NCBI GenBank assembly: GCA_045644465.1
Contig: JAZRGV010000042.1
Span: 1-26,971 of the forward strand
Direction: 5' to 3'
DNA: 26,971 bases
From: HGM04593 sp045644465
Lineage (GTDB): Bacteria; Bacteroidota; Bacteroidia; Bacteroidales; Bacteroidaceae
The translations under genes were made by a program, and so were the position numbers. The notes below the pieces were generated by a model. The model made no database searches and was not told where the DNA came from. It saw nothing but the letters and a program-made list of their open reading frames with translations. This document shows positions 1 through 8,102 of the stretch, one piece after another (the first letter of the stretch is position 1; each line of letters begins with the position of its first letter).

Positions 1-1
1 T

Positions 2-775
2 CGCTTGAATGTGAGTGGTGGTTTTCCTTTGCATGCTCAGGGTAACGGAAGTAAACTTGTGGGCTATCCCGGTGACCTTGGCTCTGCTTCGGCTTGGTGC
101 ATCGAGGAAGTTGAAGTTGCCTCGGCAGTGCATTATCCATACACATTGAGCGAGGTGGGTTATGGCACGCTTATGCTTGGCTTCGATACACAGGTTCCTG
201 ACGGTGTAACAGCCTATAGGGCCGAGAGCGTAAATGGTACAAGCATTGAGATGATTGGTCTTGACAAGACTATCCCCGCGAATACAGCGGTTATCCTAAA
301 GAGAAACAGCGAGGAGGCAAAGGCTCTTGAACTTGACTTTAAGTACAACTCAACTCAGAATGCTGTGCTCGATGGTGAAAATATGCTTGCCGGAACATTG
401 TACAAGCGTGTTGTTTCGTGTGAAGGTAAAAGAGCATATGTGATGCAGGCCAAGAATGGTGATGTGAAGATGTATTGGGCTTATGCGAATTTCAAAGACA
501 CTGGAGAAAAGATTGAGACAAACAACGGCCAAAATGATGATGGCGGTCATATCATGAACTCAGCCAACAGAGCATATCTTCTTGTTGAACAGGAACAGGC
601 ACAGCAAACGGTGTTTAATATGCGCTTTGGCTTTGGCCCAACGACGGAACTCAACGACATTGAGGCACAGGATGCCGAGAACGATGTTATCTATGACTTG
701 CAAGGTCGCAAGTTGGATGGTATCACCCGTCCGGGCTTCTATATTGTAAATGGTAAAAAGATGCTTGTCAAGTAA
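2..775 (+). CDS. C-terminal part of a large secreted protein with a Bacteroidales sorting-like tail (5' truncated)
   Basis: The reading frame is open from the window edge, so the gene starts outside and only about 257 C-terminal residues are visible. The first 40 residues (around SASAWCIEEVE) look like the end of a lectin-like or wall-binding fold. They are followed by a beta-rich segment of the type 'VGYGTLMLGFDTQVPDGVTAY ... IPANTAVILK', common near the C-terminus of secreted glycoside hydrolases and adhesins of Prevotella and Bacteroides. The last 30 residues (VIYDLQGRKL...GFYIVNGKKMLVK) match the short C-terminal tail typical of exported Bacteroidales proteins and resembling type IX secretion sorting domains. 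A very similar tail ends the protease encoded at 8103-11612. The catalytic part, if any, is upstream and unseen, so the enzyme class cannot be named. Transcription ends at the perfect hairpin just downstream. Confidence 0.75.
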   Translation, partial: RLNVSGGFPLHAQGNGSKLVGYPGDLGSASAWCIEEVEVASAVHYPYTLSEVGYGTLMLGFDTQVPDGVTAYRAESVNGTSIEMIGLDKTIPANTAVILKRNSEEAKALELDFKYNSTQNAVLDGENMLAGTLYKRVVSCEGKRAYVMQAKNGDVKMYWAYANFKDTGEKIETNNGQNDDGGHIMNSANRAYLLVEQEQAQQTVFNMRFGFGPTTELNDIEAQDAENDVIYDLQGRKLDGITRPGFYIVNGKKMLVK

Positions 776-796
776 AACCTTGATGATTAATCTATA

Positions 797-844
797 AACG
801 AATGGAGAGCCTGAGGTTTGTTAATCTCAGGCTCTCCATTCGTT
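797..844. terminator. Perfect 19-bp stem terminator, probably bidirectional
   Basis: Positions 797-815 and 826-844 are exact reverse complements, separated by a 10-base loop. The hairpin lies 21 bases after the secreted-protein stop and about 55 bases past the stop of the leftward ZIP gene, so it can end both convergent transcripts. The downstream base run is short (TTTAT), so the strength of termination is inferred from the stem. Confidence 0.8.
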
Positions 845-899
845 TTATGTGCTTAACAGGAAGAGGCTTGCTCTGCCCATATTGTTTTGCAGAACGTAA

Positions 900-1673
900 T
901 CAGTTTAGAACAACATCAAGCATCATCATCAGCACAAAGCCTATTGCAAAACCTATTGTTCCTACATTGCTGTGCTTGCCGGCTTGCGACGATGGTATAA
1001 GCTCCTCAACAACAACATATAACATCGCTCCTGCCGCAAAGGCCAGCAACGTGGGCATAGACGATGCATTCTCGCCCAGGAATAGTATAGTTACTACGGC
1101 GGCAATAGGCTCTACCAACCCCGATAGTGCGCCCCATGTGAAAGCTGTTGTTCGGCTCTTGCCCTCGTTGCGTAACGGAACAGAAATGATAGCCCCTTCG
1201 GGGATGTTCTGTATTGCCATACCAATGGAGAGCGCAAGTGCTCCCGACAATGTCAGCATACTGTTGCCGTTTATCACACCTGCAAACACCACGCCCACAG
1301 CCATTCCCTCGGGTATGTTATGCAATGCCACTGCAAGTATCATCTTTATCGAACGTGGCAAGCGCGATGTCGGGCCTTCGGGTTTTGCGTCTTCGACGTG
1401 CTGGTGAGGTATTATGGTGTCGAGTAGCAGCAAGAAACATATTCCTGCGATGAATCCTGCAAGTACAACCCAAGCGTTGCCGAACCCCTCGCCTGCCTGT
1501 TCGAATGCAGGTTGAAGCAATGACCAGAAGCTTGCGGCTACCATCACGCCCGATGCAAATCCCAGCATTGCTCTGTTTGTGAGGTCCGATATGTTGTTGC
1601 GTAGCATCAGCACCGTTGCTGCGCCTATCACTGTTCCTAACAGCGGAACGGTCAATCCTATAAGAATTTCCAT
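900..1673 (-). CDS. ZIP family divalent metal transporter (ZupT/GufA-like)
   Basis: Inner-membrane metal ion permease of the ZIP family, expected to import Zn2+ or related divalent ions. The 257-residue product has about eight hydrophobic segments. It shows the two ZIP signatures: HNIPEG at about residues 118-123 in one membrane segment and QNIPEG at about 155-160 in the next; the His, Asn and Glu of these are the metal-site residues. A His-containing loop (HQH, about residues 90-92) precedes them, as expected for the variable cytoplasmic loop. I chose the ATG at 1673 because translation from there begins MEILIGLTVP, directly at the first membrane helix. An upstream in-frame alternative at 1721 would add 16 non-conserved residues overlapping the probable promoter. 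The gene is divergent from purL. Metal specificity cannot be read from the sequence. Confidence 0.9.
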   Translation of the reverse strand: MEILIGLTVPLLGTVIGAATVLMLRNNISDLTNRAMLGFASGVMVAASFWSLLQPAFEQAGEGFGNAWVVLAGFIAGICFLLLLDTIIPHQHVEDAKPEGPTSRLPRSIKMILAVALHNIPEGMAVGVVFAGVINGNSMLTLSGALALSIGMAIQNIPEGAIISVPLRNEGKSRTTAFTWGALSGLVEPIAAVVTILFLGENASSMPTLLAFAAGAMLYVVVEELIPSSQAGKHSNVGTIGFAIGFVLMMMLDVVLN

Positions 1674-1703
1674 AATAAATGAATAATTGGTTATATTTCT
1701 CCG

Positions 1704-1733
1704 CAAATTTAGAAAAAACAATTATCTCTCAAC
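1704..1733 (-). promoter_or_regulatory. Candidate Bacteroidetes promoter for the ZIP gene
   Basis: Read on the minus strand, TAAATTTG (1711-1704) fits the -7 consensus TAnnTTTG exactly. A GTTG sits 18 bases upstream as a partial -33 element. The start codon lies about 30 bases downstream. No metal-regulator operator was recognised. Confidence 0.5.
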
Positions 1734-1805
1734 GGTTTTGCTACAATAATAATATTGTGTGGAAACAAATGTTTTCAAAATATATTAAAAATCATTTTTT
1801 ATAAT

Positions 1806-1813
1806 TATCTTTG
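1806..1813 (+). promoter_or_regulatory. Candidate -7 element of the purL promoter
   Basis: TATCTTTG matches the Bacteroidetes -7 consensus TAnnTTTG. No clear TTTG is found 19-21 bases upstream, where the sequence is A/T-rich. The resulting leader would be about 65 bases and contains a small ATAGC/GCTAT hairpin (1839-1854). This is too small to call a riboswitch. Confidence 0.4.
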
Positions 1814-1888
1814 CAATTAGTGCGTGTGGTATGCACCGATAGCCGTTGTGCTATTGTAATACTATGCAAATAACAAATAAAACATAAT

Positions 1889-4800
1889 ATGATTTACTTT
1901 TTCACTACCTCAAATCAGACGGTTATTGCAACCCAGGTGAATAATGTATTGTCGGCAAACGACATTGAGAAACTATGTTGGCTCTATGGTGAGGCTACTC
2001 CTGTACAGGGTGAAGCTATGGAAGGTTACTTCGTAGGTCCTCGTCGCGAAATGATTACTCCTTGGAGTACCAATGCCGTTGAGATTACCCAGAATATGGG
2101 TATCGAAGGTGTTGTACGCATCGAAGAGTACTATCCTGTAAAAGATGAGAATGCCGAGTATGATCCAATGTTGCAGCGTATGTATTGCGGTCTCGACCAG
2201 GCAATATTTACTGTTGACATCGAACCAAAGCCAATTGAGTTCATCGAGGATCTCGACAGCTATAACGAGCAGGAAGGCCTTGCTCTCTCAAAAGAGGAAA
2301 TTGACTATTTGCATCGCGTAGAGGGCGAGCTTGGTCGCAAGCTTACCGACAGTGAGGTGTTCGGTTTTGCTCAGATTAACTCGGAGCACTGCCGTCACAA
2401 GATTTTCGGTGGTACATTCATCATCGACGGCGAGGAGATGCCATCATCGCTCTTTGCAATGATTAAGCGTACAACAAACGAGAACCGCAACAGCATCATC
2501 TCTGCATATAAGGATAACGTTGCTTTTGCACAGGGTCCTGTTGTTGAGCAGTTCGCTCCAGCCGATCACTCAATCCCCGATTATTTCGTAATAAAAGATA
2601 TAGAGACTGTTATCTCGCTGAAGGCCGAGACACACAACTTCCCGACAACTGTAGAGCCTTTCAATGGTGCTTCTACAGGTACCGGTGGTGAAATCCGCGA
2701 CCGTATGGGTGGTGGTAAGGGTTCATGGCCCATCGCAGGTACAGCTGTATATATGACATCGTACCCACGTACATACAACGACCGCAAATGGGAAGAGATG
2801 CTTCCTGTCCGCAAATGGTTGTATCAGACACCGGAACAAATCCTTACAAAGGCATCAAACGGTGCTTCCGACTTCGGTAACAAGTTCGGTCAGCCGCTTA
2901 TCTGTGGTTCTGTCCTCACTTTCGAGCACAAGGAGAATGATGAGGTTTACGGTTACGACAAGGTTATCATGCTTGCCGGTGGTGTAGGTTATGGTACACG
3001 TCGCGACTGTCTCAAAGGCGCTCCCGAAAAGGGCAACAAGGTTATCGTTATGGGTGGTGACAACTACCGTATCGGTCTTGGTGGCGGTTCGGTTTCTTCG
3101 GTTGATACAGGCCGTTACTCATCAGGTATCGAGCTTAACGCTGTTCAGCGTGCCAACGCTGAGATGCAGAAGCGTGCTTACAACGTGGTACGTGCTCTTT
3201 GCGAGGACGATACAAACCCTGTGGTTTCAATCCACGACCACGGTTCAGCAGGTCACGTAAACTGTTTGTCGGAGCTTGTTGAGGAGTGTGGTGGTGTAAT
3301 CAATATGGCAAATCTTCCTGTAGGCGACAGCACATTGTCGGCAAAGGAGATTATCGCCAACGAATCACAGGAGCGTATGGGATTGCTCATCAAGGAGGAT
3401 GCTATTGAATATGTACGCAAGGTTGCCGAGCGCGAGCGTGCTCCTATGTATGTTGTCGGTGAAACAACAGGCGATGCTCGTTTTGCTTTCGAGCAGGCCG
3501 ACGGCAAACGTCCTTTCGACCTCTCAGTAAGCCAGATGTTCGGCTCTTCACCAAAGACATATATGGTTGACAAAACTGTAGAGCGTCACTATAAGGATGC
3601 TGAATACAATGCAGAAAATATTGAGGAATATTTGACCGATGTTCTTCGTCTCGAGGCTGTTGCTTGTAAGGATTGGTTGACAAACAAGGTTGACCGTTCG
3701 GTAACAGGTAAGATTGCACGTCAGCAGTGTCAGGGTGAAATTCAGTTGCCTCTTAGCGACTGCGGTGTCGTTACACTCGACTATCGTGGCAAGCAGGGTA
3801 TCGCAACATCTATCGGTCACGCGCCACAGGCCGGTCTTGCCGACCCTGCAAAGGGCTCTGTGCTTGCGGTGTCAGAGGCTTTGACAAATATTGCACTTGC
3901 TCCTCTTGCCAATGGCATAAAGAGTATCTCACTCAGTGCCAACTGGATGTGGCCTTGCCGCTCACAGGAGGGTGAGGATGCTCGTCTATATCGTGGCGTT
4001 GAGGCTCTCAGCGACTTCTGCTGCGCGCTTAAGATAAACGTTCCTACAGGTAAGGACTCTCTCTCAATGACACAGAAATATCCCGACGGAACAAAGGTAA
4101 TCAGCCCGGGAACAGTAATCGTTTCTGCAGGTGGTGAGGTTTCTGATATCCGCAAGGTGGTATCTCCTGTAATGGTCAATGAGCCAAAGAGCGCCTTCTA
4201 TCATATCGACTTCAGCTTCGACCATTTGCGTTTGGGTGGTTCGGCGTTTGCACAGACTCTCAACTGCATTGGCGACGATGTTCCAACAGTTGCCAACCCT
4301 GAGTATTTCGCTGAGGCATTCGATGCTGTGCAGCGTCTTGTTAAAGAGGGTATAGTAATGGCCGGTCACGATATCTCTGCCGGTGGTCTCATCACTACAT
4401 TGCTTGAGATGTGTTTCGCTAACACTACAGGCGGTATGGAAATCGATCTCAATAGCGTTATAGAGAAGGATATCGTCAAGTTGTTGTTTGCCGAGAACCC
4501 TGCACTTGTTATTCAGGTTGCCGATAAGGATAAATGCCGTATGCAGGAGATTCTTGACGAGGCAGGTATCTGTTTTGTTAAGATTGGTGCTCCTTGTGAG
4601 AAACGTCATATCGCAGTTGCAAAGGATGGCCGTACACGCCTCTTCGATATCGAACACTATCGCGATGTATGGTTCGACAGCTCATACCTCATGGATTTGA
4701 AACAGAGCTTCAACGGCTGTGCAAGCGAGCGTCTCAAGAACTACAAGAACCAGCCATTGCGTTACCGCATGCCTGCACGCTTCAACGGTATGCTTGCAAA

Positions 4801-5590
4801 CTATGGCATGTCGGCCGACCGTCGCGAGAAATCGGGCGTTCGTGCAGCAATTATCCGCGAGAAGGGTACAAACGGCGAGCGCGAAATGGCATACGCTATG
4901 CACCTTGCAGGCTTCGATGTCAAGGACGTTACAATGACCGACCTTACCAGCGGCCGCGAGACACTCGATGAGGTGAACTTCATCGTATTCTGCGGTGGTT
5001 TCTCTAACTCCGACGTTCTTGGTTCTGCTAAGGGATGGGCAGGTGGCTTCCTCTTCAATCCAAAGGCTAAAGCCGCTCTCGACCGCTTCTATCAGCGCGA
5101 GGATACATTGTCACTCGGTATCTGTAATGGTTGCCAGTTGATGATGGAGCTCAACCTCATCAATCCTGAATATGCAGAGCGCGGACGTATGTTGCACAAC
5201 AACTCACACAAGTTTGAGTCATCGTTCGTTGGTGTGAACATTCCTGAGAACAACAGCGTTCTCTTCGGTTCGCTCTCTAACAGCCGTCTTGGTGTTTGGG
5301 TTGCTCACGGTGAGGGTAAATTCTCATTGCCTTACGATGCCGAGAAATACAACATCGTTGCACAGTATGCTTACGAAGGCTATCCTGCTAACCCTAACGG
5401 CTCGGACTACAACGTTGCTGCTCTTGCAAGTGCAAATGGCCGTCACGTTGCGATGATGCCACACCCCGAGCGTGCAATATTCCCATGGCAGTGTGCTACT
5501 TATCCAGCTAACCACTTGGCTGATGATGTTACACCATGGATTGAGATATTCCGTAATGCTTATAATTGGGTAGCTGAAAAAACAAAGTAA
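1889..5590 (+). CDS. purL: Phosphoribosylformylglycinamidine synthase, single-chain PurL
   Basis: Fourth step of de novo purine synthesis: ATP- and glutamine-dependent conversion of FGAR to FGAM in the cytoplasm. At 1233 residues it is the long fused form, combining the N-terminal domain, two ATP-grasp-like/AIR-synthase halves and a C-terminal class I glutaminase. Visible landmarks are the SEHCRHK motif near residue 170, ETHNFPTTVEP with the following glycine-rich GSWPIAG, and the glutaminase nucleophile in GICNGCQ (Cys1082). The HPER motif supplies His1192 and Glu1194 of the triad. Length and order agree with Bacteroidetes PurL. The ATG at 1889 gives MIYFFTTSNQ, a plausible conserved N-terminus. 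The gene is monocistronic as far as can be seen; the next rightward gene is almost 300 bases away. Confidence 0.97.
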   Translation: MIYFFTTSNQTVIATQVNNVLSANDIEKLCWLYGEATPVQGEAMEGYFVGPRREMITPWSTNAVEITQNMGIEGVVRIEEYYPVKDENAEYDPMLQRMYCGLDQAIFTVDIEPKPIEFIEDLDSYNEQEGLALSKEEIDYLHRVEGELGRKLTDSEVFGFAQINSEHCRHKIFGGTFIIDGEEMPSSLFAMIKRTTNENRNSIISAYKDNVAFAQGPVVEQFAPADHSIPDYFVIKDIETVISLKAETHNFPTTVEPFNGASTGTGGEIRDRMGGGKGSWPIAGTAVYMTSYPRTYNDRKWEEMLPVRKWLYQTPEQILTKASNGASDFGNKFGQPLICGSVLTFEHKENDEVYGYDKVIMLAGGVGYGTRRDCLKGAPEKGNKVIVMGGDNYRIGLGGGSVSSVDTGRYSSGIELNAVQRANAEMQKRAYNVVRALCEDDTNPVVSIHDHGSAGHVNCLSELVEECGGVINMANLPVGDSTLSAKEIIANESQERMGLLIKEDAIEYVRKVAERERAPMYVVGETTGDARFAFEQADGKRPFDLSVSQMFGSSPKTYMVDKTVERHYKDAEYNAENIEEYLTDVLRLEAVACKDWLTNKVDRSVTGKIARQQCQGEIQLPLSDCGVVTLDYRGKQGIATSIGHAPQAGLADPAKGSVLAVSEALTNIALAPLANGIKSISLSANWMWPCRSQEGEDARLYRGVEALSDFCCALKINVPTGKDSLSMTQKYPDGTKVISPGTVIVSAGGEVSDIRKVVSPVMVNEPKSAFYHIDFSFDHLRLGGSAFAQTLNCIGDDVPTVANPEYFAEAFDAVQRLVKEGIVMAGHDISAGGLITTLLEMCFANTTGGMEIDLNSVIEKDIVKLLFAENPALVIQVADKDKCRMQEILDEAGICFVKIGAPCEKRHIAVAKDGRTRLFDIEHYRDVWFDSSYLMDLKQSFNGCASERLKNYKNQPLRYRMPARFNGMLANYGMSADRREKSGVRAAIIREKGTNGEREMAYAMHLAGFDVKDVTMTDLTSGRETLDEVNFIVFCGGFSNSDVLGSAKGWAGGFLFNPKAKAALDRFYQREDTLSLGICNGCQLMMELNLINPEYAERGRMLHNNSHKFESSFVGVNIPENNSVLFGSLSNSRLGVWVAHGEGKFSLPYDAEKYNIVAQYAYEGYPANPNGSDYNVAALASANGRHVAMMPHPERAIFPWQCATYPANHLADDVTPWIEIFRNAYNWVAEKTK

Positions 5591-5880
5591 AATGACTGAA
5601 AAGCGAATTTGGTAAATGCCGAGACTTGGTTGCACTCGTTGTAAAACATTAAAGTGAACTTTATGTGTCACTCGTTTGCACAAGTTTTCTGCGTTACGCT
5701 TGCCCTCTAAATCCTCATTTACGCAAAAGTAAACTGCGGTTTATCGGGCTTCACAAGCCTTGAACTTCACTTTTTATACATTTTACAATAATATGTATTG
5801 TAGGGGCAGGGTCTGCCTGCCCTCCTATAAATAAGAATTTCAGGGGCAGGCATTTGTCTGTCCCTGAATATTTGAATAAT
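5591..5880. other. 290-bp non-coding spacer between purL and the ChrA pair
   Basis: No convincing gene is present. Two near matches of a 'GCACTCGTTG / CACTCGTTTG' word occur at about 5631 and 5660. AAAGTGAA at about 5650 is mirrored by TTCACTTT at about 5764-5771, giving an outer inverted pair about 120 bases apart. Its right end (5801-5866) holds the paired GGGGCAGG palindromes listed separately. No clear terminator follows purL and no consensus promoter is seen for the downstream pair. Confidence 0.5.
5801..5866. repeat. Two REP-like short palindromes, 40 bp apart, upstream of chrA-like gene 1
   Basis: The word AGGGGCAGG occurs at 5802-5810 and again at 5842-5850, exactly 40 bases apart. 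Each copy begins its own hairpin. In the first, 5804-5810 pairs with 5816-5822 (7 bp, loop 5). In the second, 5841-5849 pairs with 5858-5866 (9 positions including one G.U). The second hairpin ends only 14 bases before the ATG at 5881. It could therefore affect translation initiation, or it may simply be a dispersed repeat that landed there. Confidence 0.6.
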
Positions 5881-6426
5881 ATGCCGACATCTCTTTTCAA
5901 ACTGTTTGCCACTTTCTTCCGCATAGGCCTTTTTACCTTTGGCGGCGGGTATGCTATGATACCGCTGATTGAGCGTGATGTAGTGCAGCGTAATGGTTGG
6001 ATAAAATCAACAGAGTTTGCCGACCTGCTTGCTCTTGCACAGTCGGCTCCGGGAGTGTTCGCCGTCAACATGGCGGTGTTTGTAGGCTATCGTATGCGTG
6101 GCGTGGCAGGTGCCGTGGCTGCAGCCTTTGGCTGTGCCTTGCCGTCGGTGGTAATAATTCTTCTTATAGCACTATTCTTTCGCCAGTTCCGCCATATCCC
6201 GGTGGTGAACAATATATTTATGGGGTTGCGTCCTGTTGTTGTGGCGCTGATTGCTGTTCCTGTATTCAAGGTGGCTAAGAGTGCCCGAATAGGGTGGGCT
6301 ACACTGTGGATTCCTGTTCTTACGGCATTGCTCATAGTGTTCGCCGGTGTTTCGCCCATATATGTAATAATTGTTGCCGGTGTCGCAGGTTTTATATATG
6401 GCAAGATGAAAGGAGGTAAAGTATGA
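5881..6426 (+). CDS. Short ChrA-family (CHR) transporter, first half of a tandem pair
   Basis: A 181-residue hydrophobic protein with a single CHR domain. The family includes chromate exporters, but the natural substrate in gut anaerobes is not established. The N-terminal signature is FFRIGLFTFGGGYAMIPLIE (about residues 14-33), followed by five or six hydrophobic stretches. The length is about half of a two-domain ChrA, fitting the short-chain paired subfamily in which two half-size proteins act together. I chose the ATG at 5881: an upstream in-frame TTG at 5854 would start inside the palindromic repeat, and the conserved motif begins soon after the ATG. Its stop overlaps the start of the partner gene (ATGA), implying translational coupling. 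Confidence 0.88.
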   Translation: MPTSLFKLFATFFRIGLFTFGGGYAMIPLIERDVVQRNGWIKSTEFADLLALAQSAPGVFAVNMAVFVGYRMRGVAGAVAAAFGCALPSVVIILLIALFFRQFRHIPVVNNIFMGLRPVVVALIAVPVFKVAKSARIGWATLWIPVLTALLIVFAGVSPIYVIIVAGVAGFIYGKMKGGKV

Positions 6427-7007
6427 TGCTGTTTCTTGAATTGTTCTATACCTTCTTTAAGATTGGTCTTTTCTCTTTTGGTGGCGGATATGGTATGCTC
6501 TCTGTCATTCAGGGCGAGGTGGTATCCCGTCATGGATGGCTCTCTGCAGCCGAGTTCACCGATATTGTTGCTGTTAGCCAGATGACACCGGGCCCAATAG
6601 GAATAAATTCGGCTACATATGTTGGATATACTGCTGTCTTTAACAGCGGCGCACCGGAGTGGCTGGCTGTGATAGGTTCTCTTGTGGCTTCGTTGGCAGT
6701 GATGCTGCCGTCGGTGTTACTTATGCTTATTGTGAGCCGTTTCTTTATGAAACATAGCAATAACCGCAATGTTGAGGCTGTTTTTAAGGCTCTTCGTCCA
6801 ACTGTTGTTGGCTTGATTGCATCGGCTGCTCTGCTGCTTATGACAAAGGAGAATTTTGGCTCTGTGCAGGAAACACCATTGCAGTTCTGGGTGAGTGTCG
6901 CGCTTTTTGTTGCGGCTTTTGTTGCGATGAAATTCTTTAAGGTGAGCCCCATTCTCATTCTTTTGCTTGCAGGTGCATTCGGAGGGGTGTTCTATGGGTT
7001 GGTATAA
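6423..7007 (+). CDS. Short ChrA-family (CHR) transporter, second half of a tandem pair
   Basis: A 194-residue membrane protein paralogous to the one immediately upstream. It repeats the same N-terminal signature (FFKIGLFSFGGGYGM, about residues 10-24), then has TPGPIGINSATYVGY and about five hydrophobic segments. The two genes overlap by four bases, so the products are probably made in equal amounts and form a heteromeric complex. The two halves are not a frameshifted single gene, because each has a complete N-terminal signature. The substrate (chromate, sulfate or another anion) is unproven. Confidence 0.88.
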   Translation: MMLFLELFYTFFKIGLFSFGGGYGMLSVIQGEVVSRHGWLSAAEFTDIVAVSQMTPGPIGINSATYVGYTAVFNSGAPEWLAVIGSLVASLAVMLPSVLLMLIVSRFFMKHSNNRNVEAVFKALRPTVVGLIASAALLLMTKENFGSVQETPLQFWVSVALFVAAFVAMKFFKVSPILILLLAGAFGGVFYGLV

Positions 7008-7016
7008 GAGATATTA

Positions 7017-7048
7017 TTTGCTGAAGTTATACTTATTGATTATCTTAG
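7017..7048 (+). promoter_or_regulatory. Candidate promoter for dusB
   Basis: TTTG (7017-7020), a 20-base spacer and TATCTTAG (7041-7048) fit the Bacteroidetes -33/-7 layout, with one mismatch in the -7 box. The element lies just after the second ChrA gene and about 18 bases before the dusB ATG. Confidence 0.4.
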
Positions 7049-7065
7049 CGGTAAATTAATGATAT

Positions 7066-8082
7066 ATGAAAATAGCTGATATTGATTTTGGTAAATACCC
7101 GGTTTTCCTTGCTCCAATGGAGGATGTTACCGACGCTGCGTTTCGCCTTTTGTGCAAACGCTTCGGCGTGGATATGGTATATACCGAATTTGTTTCGAGC
7201 GATGCACTTATACGAGATATAAACAGCACTGTACGTAAATTGCAGGTATATGACAAGGAACGTCCGGTGGCTATACAGATATACGGCAACGAAGTGGAAC
7301 CAATGATTGAGGCTGCAAAACGTGTGGAACAAGCACGCCCCGATATCCTTGATATTAACTTTGGATGCCCTGTGAAAAAGGTTGCTCGCAAGGGATGCGG
7401 TGCCGGTATGTTGCAGAATATTCCTAAACTGCTTGAAATAACAAAGGCTGTTGTCAATGCTGTGAAAATTCCTGTAACTGTAAAGACTCGTTTGGGATGG
7501 GACGAAAACAGCAAATGTATTGTGGAACTTGCCGAACAGCTACAGGATTGTGGTATTGCGGCTCTAACCGTACATGGTCGCACCCGCTCGCAGATGTACA
7601 CAGGTGATGCCGACTGGTCTCTGATTGGCAAGATTAAGGAGAATCCGCGTATGCATATACCAATCATTGGAAATGGTGATGTACGCACTCCTGAACGTGC
7701 AAAGGAGTGTTTCGACTTATATGGTGTGGATGCTGTGATGATTGGTCGCGCAAGCTTTGGCCAGCCATGGATATTCCGCGATGTAAAACATTATCTTGAA
7801 CATGGTGAGCACGCAGTGCCGTTTACCTTCGCAGAGTGTATGGATATCTTGCGTGAGCAGGTGAAGGATAGTGTGGAATGGCTTGGCGAACGCCCGGGTA
7901 TATTGCATGTGCGCCGTCATCTGGCTGCAACGCCATTGTTGAAGGGGCTTCCCGACTTCCGCCCGTTGCGTATAGCTATGCTTCGTGCCGAAAAAATGGA
8001 CGAACTGATGGATATCCTCGACAAGATTGTGGATATATATGGCAATGGTGCTGTGGCTGAGACTGTATATGTACAAGAGTAA
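7066..8082 (+). CDS. dusB: tRNA-dihydrouridine synthase, DusB type
   Basis: FMN- and NADPH-dependent enzyme that reduces specific uridines of the tRNA D-loop in the cytoplasm. The 338-residue protein has the expected TIM-barrel order: LAPMEDVTDAAFR at about residues 15-27, the conserved Cys motif NFGCP (Cys101), HGRTRSQMY near residue 173, GNGDV near 205, and MIGRASFGQPWIF near 225-237. A helical C-terminal domain carries the 'VRRHLA' region. These motifs and the length fit the DusB/NifR3 branch rather than DusA or DusC. The exact target uridine is inferred from the family only. A large protease gene follows after 20 bases, so read-through is possible. Confidence 0.93.
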   Translation: MKIADIDFGKYPVFLAPMEDVTDAAFRLLCKRFGVDMVYTEFVSSDALIRDINSTVRKLQVYDKERPVAIQIYGNEVEPMIEAAKRVEQARPDILDINFGCPVKKVARKGCGAGMLQNIPKLLEITKAVVNAVKIPVTVKTRLGWDENSKCIVELAEQLQDCGIAALTVHGRTRSQMYTGDADWSLIGKIKENPRMHIPIIGNGDVRTPERAKECFDLYGVDAVMIGRASFGQPWIFRDVKHYLEHGEHAVPFTFAECMDILREQVKDSVEWLGERPGILHVRRHLAATPLLKGLPDFRPLRIAMLRAEKMDELMDILDKIVDIYGNGAVAETVYVQE

Positions 8083-8102
8083 AACGACATAAAATCTATT
8101 AT

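Noticed and set aside
802..1407. Rightward open frame of about 200 codons
   Set aside because: Antisense to the ZIP transporter gene, which has clear family motifs; it also begins within the terminator hairpin.
1814..1888. Purine riboswitch in the purL leader
   Set aside because: Only a 5-bp hairpin is visible; the leader is too short and lacks the conserved core of known purine or PRPP/ppGpp riboswitches.
4064..4657. Leftward open frame of about 197 codons inside purL
   Set aside because: Entirely antisense to the conserved PurL coding sequence.
5881..7007. A single ChrA gene broken by a frameshift
   Set aside because: Each half has its own complete N-terminal FGGGY signature and the junction is a normal ATGA overlap, so two genes are intended.
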